Positions 11,999 through 21,712 of a stretch of 64,000 nt of DNA are shown piece by piece. The notes beneath the pieces are model-generated. The model was not told the origin of the DNA. It did no database searches and saw only the letters and a list, made by a program, of their open reading frames with translations. The translations under genes were made by a program, and so were the position numbers. The DNA comes from Alisma plantago-aquatica (taxonomy: Eukaryota > Streptophyta > Magnoliopsida > Alismatales > Alismataceae), in contig OY856409.1 in assembly GCA_963693085.1 (NCBI GenBank), forward strand, positions 1,333,318,415 through 1,333,382,414. The letters run 5' to 3'. Every line of letters begins with the position of its first letter. Position 1 is the first letter of the stretch.

Positions 11999-12515
11999 CT
12001 CCCGTTCCTTTGAAAACCTTGTTGATTTTCGAATTATGGAAAAAGGTTGTTAAATAATGATCCTAAGTATGAATTAGGAGTAGTAAGGTGGTTAATTTAG
12101 GGTTTTTATATAGTTTTGCTAAATAAGGATTCATAATGTTAAAAGTAGAGACAAAACACTAATTTCAAAGGAAACCCTAAAATTGGAATAGAAATCCTAA
12201 GAAATAAGATGAGTTGGATAAATAATGATAAAAGGAAGTTTATATGTTTATTTTAGGATTTCTATTCATCTTTTCTTGCTTGGTTGGGTTTCCCTGCTTA
12301 ATTGATTTTGTCATTAAAACTATCATTACAGGTATGTGGTTACGCTTATGACTACTCTGAATTAGTTTTCTGAGGATTTTATCGATGTTTCCATCGTGGC
12401 TTGAATTAAACTGGTGGATGAATTTAATTCATGCAAACTATAATGGGGATATGACTATCACCTAAGATATGTGACTACTAACTTAGATCCTAGTCCCCTC
12501 TGTAGCTTGATAGAT

Positions 12516-12697
12516 TGACCTAGTACATGGCTACCTATGGGGTAGGTCCATCAGGTCATTGAATGACTTAGTACATGGCTACCAATGGAGTAGGACCATC
12601 AAGTCACAATGAGTCAGGGATTGGGCTACCTTTGGGTAGGGCCATACGACTCCATAACCCTAAGTATTGGCTACCTATAAGGTAGGACCATGGGGGT
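12516..12697 (+). repeat. Four-unit stem-loop array in Tekay 5' LTR
   Basis: Four imperfect repeats of 41-43 bp start at 12516, 12564, 12611 and 12657, so they step by 46-48 bp. Each folds as an outer stem, an inner stem near ATGG.TACC / GGTA..CCAT, and a loop of 3-5 bases. Outer arms are TGACCT/AGGTCA, TGACTT/AAGTCA, GAGTC/GACTC and ACCC/GGGT. They differ between units but remain complementary. No protein is encoded. The 3' LTR repeats the arrangement at 21024-21206. Confidence 0.8.
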
Positions 12698-13201
12698 AAA
12701 GATCTACCATATGAGAGAGGTAGTATCCATGTCCACTACAGGGACAACACAGAGATAGGGGATAGGTAAGGATTGAGTAGTATTGCTTAAAATGTAATCT
12801 TGGATGTTAAATAATAATTGGTTGATTACATTGCTTTAATAGTTGAACAATTTTTGTAATCCCCCACATACCAGCTTTATGCTGACCACGTATTTGTTTG
12901 TCGGCGTTTTAGGTGCAAACCCCAAAAGGACAAACAATAAATTGTCACATTGTAAATACGTGAATTAAAGTTCAAGGAGGATTAGTTAGAGTAGAACTCA
13001 TATGTGGATAGAAGTGTAGAAATCCAAAAAAAAATTCAAAGGTATGCAAAACTTTATTTATTACAGCTTTTCAGAATAGTATATTAAAGTTTGATAATTA
13101 TTAATGTTTATTTGTCGAACCTTGATCCGAAAAATTGGAATAACGACTTTGACCTTCTGGTCTCCCTTAATTGGTGGTTACTGGATTGTGGGGTCATTAC
13201 A

Positions 13202-13626
13202 TTTGGTATCAGAGCCATAAACCCTCCAGTAGGTGGATCCCACATGGGCATGTGGCATGCCAGTCTTGATTCGTGCGGTCGATGCATGTAGGAAAGGGTT
13301 ATCCATGGTGACGTAGCCACCCTTGCACTGGTATTTTGTGATCGGGAGCTGGGTGTCTATGGACCATTCTGGGTCTACACTGAAATGGGGTCAGATTATG
13401 AGGTCATATAATTAAGCCTTGACAAGGACGTCAAGAGTCTAAGTGGGTGAGATTGTAACATCCTAGGATTTGAGGCCTCAGATGAAATGATCTTAAAAGA
13501 ATGATTGGACTACCCATATCACCAAGGTGCACCTACTTTTTTGGGAGCCCATCACTAAAGAACTCCACAGTTAAGCTCATTCCTGAAACTCTACTAGAGC
13601 CTAGGGTAGTGGGCTCGGGCGTTACA
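13202..13626 (+). mobile_element. Cassandra-derived segment at Tekay PBS
   Basis: 13204-13453 matches the interior of the Cassandra element at 33325-33075 read on the minus strand. 13454-13626 is a Cassandra LTR beginning TGTAACATCC and ending GGGCGTTACA. This LTR lacks about 115 bp that the full LTRs have, removing the 3' half of the 5S-like sequence (the break is after GTTAAGCTCA). There is no 5' Cassandra LTR: the Tekay LTR joins the Cassandra interior directly. After it comes TGGTAATAGAGCCAAGG, a decayed second PBS that looks like Tekay's own. Confidence 0.85.
13204..13220 (+). other. Primer-binding site (tRNA-iMet type)
   Basis: TGGTATCAGAGCCATAA, two bases after the end of the 5' LTR. 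Its first 14 bases match the complement of the 3' end of plant initiator methionine tRNA. The bases after it (CCCTCCAGTAGG) match the Cassandra element at 33300 rather than Tekay, so this PBS belongs to the inserted Cassandra-like segment. Confidence 0.85.
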
Positions 13627-14084
13627 AATGGTAATAGAGCCAAGGTTCCACATTTAATCCTTAATAATTATTAAATTTTACAAACTCTGTAGAACCCAAG
13701 GGAGTTATTAGAGGATTATCCGAAGGACAGAGGTGTCTAGAAAAGGATCACGACCGGGGGCTGGCAATATTTTCCTCCGCATCGCTAGTCGGAATACGAG
13801 GACTCCTGGACCCATGTGACTGCCTGGCCAAAGTCTTAGGGTATGATTCAAAATAAGATACCTTTAGGACTTTCTCATCTTATTCATCCCTTCTCATCAC
13901 ACATTCTATTAAGGATTTTAAGAGTTAGGGTTTCTCTCTTTTCCCCACCCTCATGTGGTAAAAAGTAAGTTAAGAATTAAGGAATCCTCCATCAAATTAA
14001 TAAAAGATACGTAATGAGACATTGTTGACATAAGTATAATTAGTTTAAATATAAACTAAAGGTATGTTTGTTATGCTTATGTAG
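13627..14084 (+). other. Tekay leader
   Basis: Untranslated stretch between the decayed PBS (13629-13645) and the gag start. No open frame or repeat is recognised. Its AT-rich second half runs up to the gag ATG at 14085. Confidence 0.5.
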
Positions 14085-15353
14085 ATGGCTCGTGTGAAGA
14101 CAATGGTTGTCCCAGATGCCACCAATGGTGGTGGACCTTCCCGTAGGGGAAAGGTGTCTTTTGAGAAGAGGAAGAGGAACCACGATGGAGATTCCTCAAA
14201 GAAGAGGAAGAGACCAGAAGAAACCACTCATGAGGTCCCTAACCCTGACCCAATACCCTTCAGCAACCTTGATCAAGAAGAAGACCAAGGCTACGAGGAG
14301 CAACATGAGTACGAGGAGGTGGCCCAAATGGAAGAAGATCCAGCTGGCGGTCCCGAACCAACCATGATAATCCACACCCCTGATGCTTTGTGGATGGAAC
14401 AATAGAAGAAGCTGACAGAGGCCATTAGTGCCTTGGCTCTCCGAGACTTGGCTAGAGGTGAAAATGGCGAGCCACTTCCTGTTTGTCCTCTACTGGGAGC
14501 CACCATCTTGGACTTCGTCAAGCTGAACATTGAGAAGTTCTGGGGAGAAGATAAATCTGAGATAGTCGACAAGGCAGAAGCTTGGCTGCTTGCAGTCGAG
14601 AATGGATTCTGCATACTTGAGGTACAGCCGAGCAAGAAGGTCCTCTTTGCTGCTCATCTCCTAGAAGGAGCAGCCAAGATATGGTGGGAGACTCACATCA
14701 TGGACTGAGACCTGACTGAGGAACTAATGGCATATGCTGACTTCAAGACGATCTTCACTGCCAGATTCATCCCTGTCTCAGCTAAGAAGGAAAAGGAAAG
14801 GGAGTTCACCAACATGACTCAAGGAAACTCATCTGTGGCAGACTTTGGGCATAAGTTTCAAATCCTGGAGCATTTCGGGCATATGATGGATGAGGAAAGA
14901 AGGGTGGATCACTTCATAGAGCATATTCACCCTGCCATCAAGCCCCATGTGATGGCAAGTAAACCCAAAACCTTCGCTAAAGCTTACAACACTGCTTTAG
15001 ACATGGAGAGGATTGTGATGCCTGCTCAGCTTCCACCCAAGGGGTATCTGGGTTTCACTGAAGGAATTCAAGGTCAGAAGAACAATCACAAGAAAGGTCA
15101 CGGGCATCACCAGGCCAAAGGAAGACATGGAGGGAAAGGGAAACCCCATCAAGAGAACAACCAACCTCGATGCCTCACCTACGGGAAATGGCATACCGGT
15201 GAGTGCCGCCACAAGAAGAGGGTCTGCTACTATTATCAACAAGAGGGACATATCCAAGCTGCTTGTCCTCTGCCAGACCCAAGAGGACCAGGTCCAGTAG
15301 CAGTCCCACCTGTAGTTGTGGCCCCACCTACGAGAGAAAGAAGACAAGCTTGA
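14085..15353 (+). pseudogene. Tekay gag
   Basis: One reading frame starting MARVKTMVVPDATNGG, broken by only two in-frame stops (TAG 14403-14405 and TGA 14706-14708). Order: a charged, lysine- and glutamate-rich N-terminus, the retrotransposon gag domain (HLLEGAAKIWWE, then FKTIFTARFIPVSAKKEKEREF), and a basic, histidine-rich tail. Two zinc-knuckle-like motifs close it (CLTYGKWHTGEC and CYYYQQEGHIQAAC); in both the second cysteine has become tyrosine. Gag forms the virus-like particle and binds element RNA. The C to Y changes fit decay by G to A substitution. Confidence 0.9.
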
Positions 15354-15399
15354 GTGTTTGCTATTGATAATGAGGAAGCTCAATCTAATGCTAATCGGT

Positions 15400-15840
15400 T
15401 GATCGAGGGTAATAACCCTTAGAGTTTTTCCTTTATGTTTTAAAGTTAAGCATGTAATGGTCTAATGCATGATGAAAAACAATGTAGGCATGCTTGAAGT
15501 CATGGGACATAATGTAAAAGCTTTGTTTGACTCTGGATCTACTAATACTTTCATTTTAAGAAATCTCGCAACTATGCTTTGTTTGGATATCAAGGATTTA
15601 GGGTATGTCTTAGATGTTACAACCCCGAGTGGTCGGATCTTTACATCCCTTTTGAAAACTCTGGTGATACCTGTGAAATATTGAGATCATGAGTTTCCTA
15701 CATACTTTATCCTTCTTGATATGAATGACTTTGATGTGATCATTGGTATGGATTGGATTTATACTTATAGGGCCAATATTGACTGTAGGGAGATGAAAGT
15801 GATAATTAAGAAACCAGGTCACCCACCTTTTATCATTAGA
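15400..15840 (+). pseudogene. Tekay aspartic protease
   Basis: Start of the pol frame. VMGHNVKALFDSGSTNTFI holds the catalytic DSG triplet near 15529-15537. DFDVIIGMDWI and CREMKVIIKKPG follow, the usual retropepsin C-terminus and link to reverse transcriptase. A TGA at 15682-15684 breaks it. The protease would cut the Gag-Pol polyprotein. Confidence 0.85.
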
Positions 15841-16878
15841 GGTAGGAAAGATGCCACCACCAGCCTGTATGTATCAGCCTTGAAAGCAAAGCAGATGATG
15901 AGTAAAGATTTTCGAGCTTTCCTGGCAGTAGTTACCGATCCAGAACCCAGGGTGCAACCATTAGAGGAAATAGAGGTAGTCAGGAGCTATGCAGATGTTT
16001 TTCCAGATGATCTACCCGAGATTCCTCCCGAGAGAGAGGTAGATTTTTCAATAGAGCTAGCTCCTGGGATAAGCCCTATTTCATGAGCACCTTATACAAT
16101 AGCCCCTGCGGAGTTGCTCAAGTTGAAGAAACAATTGTAGGAATAGCTAGACAAGGGTTTTATCTGCCCTAGCACATCACCCTGGGGAGCACCAGTTCTT
16201 TTTGTAAAGAAAAAGGATGGTTCGCTTTGAATGTGCATAGACTACCGGATGATCAACTAGGCTACCATTAAGAACAAATATCATTTACCCCATATATATG
16301 ACTTGTTTGACCAGTTGAAGTCAGCTCGAGTCTTCTCCAAGATCGACTTGATATCGAGTTACCACCAGTTGAGAGTTAAGAGTGAGGACATCCTAAAAAC
16401 AGCTTTTTGAACCCGTTATGGCCACTATGAGTTTGTGGTTATGCCTTTTGGGTTGTCCAATGTGCCCAGTGTTTTCATGACACTTATGAATAGTGTGTTT
16501 CAACCCTTCCTTGACTTGTTTGTCATAGTGTTTATAGATGACATACTAGTTTACTCGGATGACTTAGATCAACACCGAGACCACCTAAGTAAAGTCCTTG
16601 ATATCTTGAGAAAGTAGAAGTTTTATGGGAAATTCTCTAAGTGTGAGTTTTGGATAGACTGAGTCATGTTCCTAGGACACATCATCTCAGGAGGAACAAT
16701 CTCCATGGATCCAGCTAAAGTGTCAGCAGTACGAGACTGGCTTACACCGAAGAACCCCTCTGAGATCCGAAGCTTCTTGGGGTTAGCAAGATACTATCGA
16801 TGTTTCATCAAGGATTTCTCAAAAATCGCCTTGCCTTTGACCATGTTGACTCGAAAGGATGTGGTATGTATGGTCTGA
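15841..16878 (+). pseudogene. Tekay reverse transcriptase
   Basis: Same frame as the protease. Order: YADVFPDDLPEIPPEREVDFSIEL, the fingers and palm with many stops (first at 16084-16086), [17 protein letters not shown], the catalytic FIDDILVYS box near 16532-16558, then FLGHIISGGTISMDPAKV and NPSEIRSFLGLARYYRCFIKDFS. The usual YVDD/FIDD aspartates are present. Most stops stand where related elements have Arg, Gln or Trp. A frameshift near 16865 moves the rest of pol into the next frame. Confidence 0.92.
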
Positions 16879-17330
16879 TGTGTGTGAAGCTCATTTTCAG
16901 GAGCTAAAGGAGAAGTTGACCACTGCACCAGTTTTGACTCTACCGTCAGGCAATGAGGGTTTCATGATTTTCACCGATGCATCAAAGATGGGACTTGGCT
17001 GTGTGTTGGAACTGAATCGACATGTGATTGCATATGCCTCTCGACATCTCAAGCCCAACGAGGTGAATTACTTGATGCATGACTTAGATCTAGCTACGAT
17101 CATCCATGCTTTGAAGATTTAGCGTCATTACCTGTATGGTGCTACCTTCGAAATCTTCACTGACCATAAGAGCCTGAAGTACCTCCTGACACAAAAAGAC
17201 CTAAACCTACAACAGTGACGATGGATGGAGTACATGAAGGATTACGACTTCACCATCGCTTATCATCCAGTAAAGGCGAATGTCGTAGCAGATGCTTTGA
17301 GTCAGAAATTGCTCAGGTGTGCAACTATTT
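16859..17330 (+). pseudogene. Tekay RNase H
   Basis: Contains MIFTDASKMGLGCVL (first catalytic aspartate), VIAYASRHLKPNEVNYLMHDLDLATIIHALK, and [18 protein letters not shown] (second aspartate). It ends at YHPVKANVVADALSQK. The usual HD-glutamate position reads HDLDL, so the catalytic glutamate appears replaced. In-frame stops at 17120-17122 and 17217-17219. It degrades the RNA strand during reverse transcription. Confidence 0.9.
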
Positions 17331-18510
17331 TGTCCAGTCAGTGGAAGAGTTTAGAAGAGTTGGTAGAATGGTCTCCCCAACCATTTGATGATCGAGTTCG
17401 TTTGGCCAACATCCAGATACAGTCGGAATTGTTGGGTGAGATTGTAGCAACACAATTAGACAGTGGAGAACTTGACAAGATGAAAGGCTTCACGAAGAAG
17501 CCTCAGACCCGTCTTTCATTGGGAATAGACGGAGGAATTAGATTTGAGAATAGCATATGGGTTCCTGAAGACTCACTGGTAAAGGAACGTATCCTACAAG
17601 AGGCTCATGGTTCTAAGTACACAGTGCACCCGGGAACAACCAAGATGTTTAAGGACCTGCAGAGGTTTTTCTGGTGGCCAAGAATGAAGAGAGATATTGC
17701 GGCATATGTGGCCAGCTATCTTATGTACCAAATGGTGAAGGCTGAAAACCAATGACTCGGTGGACTGTTACAGTCTATAGAGATTCCAGAATGGAAATGG
17801 GAGCAGATTACCATGGATTTTGTGGTGGGTCTACCTCGGACTAAGAAAGATCATGATGCTATATGGGTTGTGGTAGATCACCTTACCAAGTCAACACACT
17901 TCCTCACCCTGAAGACCACTGCCAAATTGTCAGACTTAGCTGAGTTGTATATCAGAGAGATAGTGCATTTGCATGGCGTACCCAGTTCCATCATCTCCGA
18001 TAGAGACCCAAAGTTTACTTCCAAATTGTGGAAGCAAGTTTAAGAGGAACTTAGTACAAAGTTGAGGTTCAATACCGCTTATCACCCCCAGACAGATGGA
18101 CAGTCATAAAGGACAATCTAGACCCTAGATGATCTGCTGAGAGCTTGTGTGCTTGATTGGGGTGGATCATGGGAGCAGTACTTACCGTTAGCTGAGTTTG
18201 CCTATAATAACAGTTACCAAGCCAGTATTGGGATGCCTCTATATGAAGCTCTATATGGGAGACCGTGTCGGTCACCACTTCACTGGGATGATGTTGGTGA
18301 AAGGACCTTGTTGAGGTCAGATGAACTCAAAGTGTATGCTGATAAAATCGCTTTGATCAGGAAAAGGCTAAAGAGAGCCCAGGATCGACATAAGTCGTAT
18401 GCTGATGCGAAGTGGACTGATGTGTATTTCACTATGGGAGAGCATGTTTTTCTAAAAATCCGACCGCTCCGAGCTATAGCTAAGAACAAAGGAAAGTTGA
18501 GTCCCTGATA
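17331..18510 (+). pseudogene. Tekay integrase
   Basis: N-terminal zinc-binding region HGSKYTVHPGTTKM and FFWWPRMKRDIAAYVASYLMYQ; the two cysteines of the HHCC finger are lost (YLMY in place of C..C). The core has DFVVGLPRTKKDHDAIWVVVDHLTKSTHF (first Asp) and IISDRDPKFTS (second Asp). It then has HPQTDGQS with a stop after it, and NNSYQASIGMPLYEALYGRPCRSPLHW. The C-terminal part is EHVFLKIRPL. Stops lie near 17753, 18041, 18107 and 18507. Integrase joins the element's ends to chromosomal DNA. Confidence 0.92.
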
Positions 18511-18847
18511 TGTTGGTCCGTTTGAAGTATTAGAATGGATTGGTGAAGTTGCATATCATTTGGCATTTCCCCCTCAATATAGGATGATGCATGATGTGTT
18601 TCACATGTCCAATCTAAAGCGATATGTGCAAGATCTGAGCCATGTGTTGAGCATTGAACCCATTGAGCTTCAAGGGAAGCTAACTTATCCTGAGTTACCT
18701 TTGCAGATTCTATATACCAAGGTGAAAGAGCTCATAAATAAGAATATAGAGATGGTAAAGGTTCTTTGGAAGCACCATGGAGAGGATGAGGTCACATGGG
18801 AGCTAAAGACAGACATGGAAAAAGTATATCCTGAATTGTTGGTTTGA
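18511..18847 (+). pseudogene. Tekay integrase C-terminus with chromodomain
   Basis: Begins after the stop at 18507 with YVGPFEVLEWIGEVAYHLAFPP and VFHMSNLKRY, the GPY/F-type end of integrase. The last 60 or so residues (KELINKNIEMVKVLWKHHGEDEVTWELKTDMEKVYPEL) are a chromodomain of the type that targets chromoviruses to heterochromatin. The aromatic cage is only partly kept, as in Tekay/Del elements generally. The frame ends at a TGA, 30 bp before the polypurine tract. Confidence 0.88.
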
Positions 18848-18876
18848 TTACTAGATTTTGAGGGAAAAATTCCTAT

Positions 18877-18888
18877 AAGGAGGGGAGG
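18877..18888 (+). other. Tekay polypurine tract
   Basis: AAGGAGGGGAGG directly before the 3' LTR; it primes plus-strand DNA synthesis. Confidence 0.85.
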
Positions 18889-19737
18889 ATTTATAACCCC
18901 ATTTTTATAAATCATGTAATGAGATTTGTAAATCTTCTTTTAAGAAATAAATGAAATCAATGGTTGATTTAATGGTTTGATTTGAATGAATTTCGTGCCT
19001 TGTTTTCTTAATGGGCCTTATTGGGTATTAAGCCCAATTGAAAGAAAAAGAAAAAGAAAAGGAAAAGGAATTCAATTAGATAAAGGAATAAATAAGAAAA
19101 TAGATAAAAGAAGAATAAAAGTCTAAGGGATATTTTCCAAAATAGAATTTCGAAATATAAAGGTTCCTTGAGGTTCAAGGAACTCAGGATAGTAATATAA
19201 TGGCAAAGGAAAGAGAAAATATGTGGAAAATATAAATAAATAAGTGTTAACTTGCAACTGAAAAAAAGGGATTGTTTTCTTTAGATAATAATCCCAATTT
19301 TTGTAGGATGAAAGATAAAAGCATAAAGGAGGTTCCCTTAAAATTTGAATTAAAAAGGATTTCTAATTTGGGAGTTATTGCTTTTTCAAATTATCCTCAA
19401 ATTTGAGAATTATCTTAGAAATTAGGAAATCGTTTCTTTTTTTGGTTGAGCGCGGACGATGATGGTTGTTGGATCTTGATCCAACCGGCACTGCTTATCG
19501 TCAAGTCCCAGTAGGACTCAGACTCTAGCCGTGAAATAGGGGAACTTTCCCCTTTGATTTCCAATCGATTCAGTGCATGTGCACTCGTGGAATATATTCC
19601 ATTGGGTCTGAGAGAGAGAAGTGAAGCTTCTCAACCCAAGGTTGGCTGGCTTTCATCGCATCTACACGAAATGCCCAATTGGGCCAAAAGCTAGGATGGC
19701 AAAAGGTATAGAAACCCTAAAAGAGCCCCCCCAGTCC

Positions 19738-19745
19738 TATATAAA
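19738..19745 (+). promoter_or_regulatory. TATA box of Tekay 3' LTR
   Basis: TATATAAA at the position equivalent to 5124-5131. It could drive read-out into the copia LTR downstream; this is inference. Confidence 0.55.
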
Positions 19746-21023
19746 GATCATCGCTCGAGTCCTCGCACCCTCACACTCTCGAACGACCATCTCTTAGGTC
19801 CCAACACCCTCTCTCTCTCCCGATAAAACTCTCTCCAGTGAGGGCTTCACCTCACTCTACCGCAGCTCAAGCAACGAGGAAGGGAGGATATGACATACAA
19901 CCATCATTCGATCAGGGATCACCGTGATCCTGTGCGAGGATCTAATGGTGCTAAGGGCGGCTAGTTAAGTTAAGTCGCTCACGACACAGAGCGTTAGATC
20001 AAGATCTGACGACCGACAACAAGCAACAACACATGCTTTTGGGTTAGTGGGGATGATTGACGGGGAGCGTCAGATCAAGACGCGGACCAGCGGCACATTG
20101 ATCGTGCGGTCAACAAAATTCGGTAAATAGCTCTCTCTAGTCGAATTTCCAGTAAAATGCATTTTCTTGGAAAAATCATATCTAATGGTAGAAAACTCCA
20201 ATGGAAAAACTTTATACATGAAAGTTGCATAGAAAAATACGAGGAACAATATAAAAATAGTTTGAAAATCTAGTTATATCTCGTTTTGAAAAAGTACCTT
20301 AATTTGATGAAAAAAGGTGTTAAAAAGTAATTAGAAACCCTAATTGAATATAAAGGGTGAATCTTTGTGGATTAATAGGTAGTTTTGAGAAGTATTAACC
20401 TGTTGCATATTAAAATAGGGTTTTCATTCATTTTGAATGTAGAGTTGGCTAATTTTGGGTTTTAACCTATATATGAAGAATAATATATATGGAAACCCTA
20501 ATTTAGGGTAAAAGAAGAGAAAAACCTTGTTGATTTTCGAATTATGGAAAAAGGTTGTTAAATAATGATCCTAAGTATGAATTAGGAGTAGTAAGGTGGT
20601 TAATTTAGGGTTTTTATATAGTTTTGCTAAATAAAGATTCATAATGTTAAAAGTAGAGACAAAACCCTAATTTCAAAGGAAACCCTAAAACTAGAATAGA
20701 AATATTAAGAAATAAGATGAGTTGGATAAATAATGATAAAAGGAAGTTTCTATGTGTATTTTAGGATTTTTGTTCATCTTTGCTTGCTTGGTTGGGTTTC
20801 CCTGCTTAATTGATTCTGTCATCAAAACTACCATTACAGGTATGTGGTTACGCTTATGACTACTCCGAATTAGTTTTCTGAGGATTTTATCGATGTTTCC
20901 ATCGTGGCTTGAATTAAAATGTTGGATGAATTTAATTCATGCAAACTATATTATGGATATGACTATCACCTAAGATATGTGCCTACTAACTCAGATCCTA
21001 GTCCCCTCTGTAGCTTGATAGAT

Positions 21024-21206
21024 TGACCTAGTACATGGCTACCTATGGGGGTAGGTCCATCAGGTCATTGAATGACTTAGTACATGGCTACCAATGGGGT
21101 AGGACCATCAAGTCACCATGAGTCAAGGATTGGGCTACCTTTGGGTAGGGTCATGCGACTCCATAACCCTAAGTATTGGCTACCTGTAAGGTAGGACCAT
21201 GGGGGT
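21024..21206 (+). repeat. Four-unit stem-loop array in Tekay 3' LTR
   Basis: Counterpart of 12516-12697 with the same four outer-arm pairs (TGACCT/AGGTCA, TGACTT/AAGTCA, GAGTC/GACTC, ACCC/GGGT). A few substitutions fall mainly in loops and inner arms; for example, the loop of unit 1 gains a G. Confidence 0.8.
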
Positions 21207-21712
21207 AATGATCTACCATATGAGAGAGGTAGTATCCATGTCCACTGTAGGGACATCACAGAGATAGGGGATAGGTAAGGATTGAGTATTATTGCTTAAA
21301 ATGTTATCTTGGATGTTAAATGATAATTGGTTGATTACATTGCTATCATAGTTGCACAATTTTTGTAATCCCCCACATACCAGCTTTATATTGACCGCGT
21401 ATTTGTTTGTCGGCATTTTAGGTGCAAACCCCAAAAGGACAAATAGTAAATTGTGACATTGTGAATACGTGAATTAAAGTTCAAGGAGGATTAGTTAGAG
21501 TAGAACTCATATGTGGATAGAAGTGTAGATATCCTTTTTTTTCAAAGGTATGCAAAACTTTATTTATTACAGCTTTTTAGTATAGTCTGTTAAAGTTTGA
21601 TAATTATTAATGTTTATTTGTCGAACCTTTATCCGAAAAATTGGAATAACGGCTCTGACCTCCTGGTCTCCCTTAATTGGGGGTTACTGGAAGGCAGGGT
21701 CGTTACAGGCCT

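Larger units (their letters stand above)
5911..12011 (-). mobile_element. L1-type LINE with RNase H, nearly full length
   Basis: A 6.1-kb non-LTR retrotransposon on the minus strand. Its 3' end is a short A tract (seen as ATTTTTTTAA at 5911-5920 on the plus strand). Target repeats GAAAAACCTT (5901-5910) and GAAAACCTT (12012-12020) flank it. The 3' LTR of the host Tekay element preserves the empty site near 20519-20530, which fixes both borders. It carries ORF1 (nucleic-acid binding) and ORF2 (endonuclease, reverse transcriptase, zinc-finger domain, RNase H). ORF2 stays in one frame apart from about four stops and one frameshift, so the insertion is fairly recent among the elements here. Confidence 0.93.
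4284..13201 (+). repeat. Tekay 5' LTR (split by LINE)
   Basis: Starts TGTTATAACCCC and ends GGTCATTACA just before the PBS. The parts 4284-5910 and about 12012-13201 together match the 3' LTR 18889-21707, with a LINE between them. It contains a TATA box at 5124-5131, a GC-richer segment after it (5130-5510) that is probably the transcribed leader, and a four-unit stem-loop array at 12516-12697. The open frame at 4703-5080 lies in noncoding LTR sequence and is not a gene. Confidence 0.93.
4284..21707 (+). mobile_element. Ty3/gypsy chromovirus, Tekay/Del type, with nested LINE
   Basis: Complete LTR retrotransposon inserted in the copia LTR. A perfect 5-bp duplication GGCCT flanks it at 4279-4283 and 21708-21712. 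Order: 5' LTR 4284-13201 (about 2.8 kb without the LINE), tRNA-iMet-type PBS, gag, protease, reverse transcriptase, RNase H, integrase, chromodomain, polypurine tract 18877-18888, and 3' LTR 18889-21707 (2,819 bp). The C-terminal chromodomain and long LTRs point to Tekay/Del. A Cassandra-derived segment (13202-13626) sits at the PBS. Coding regions carry about a dozen stops and one frameshift, so it is not autonomous today. Confidence 0.93.
18889..21707 (+). repeat. Tekay 3' LTR
   Basis: Uninterrupted 2,819-bp LTR. It begins AT-TTATAACCCC where the 5' LTR begins TG-TTATAACCCC, so the terminal TG is mutated, and it ends CGTTACA before the GGCCT duplication. The TATA box is at 19738-19745 and the stem-loop array at 21024-21206. 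It preserves the empty site of the LINE (AAAAACCTTGTTGATT around 20522) and so serves as the reference for the 5' LTR. Confidence 0.94.
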
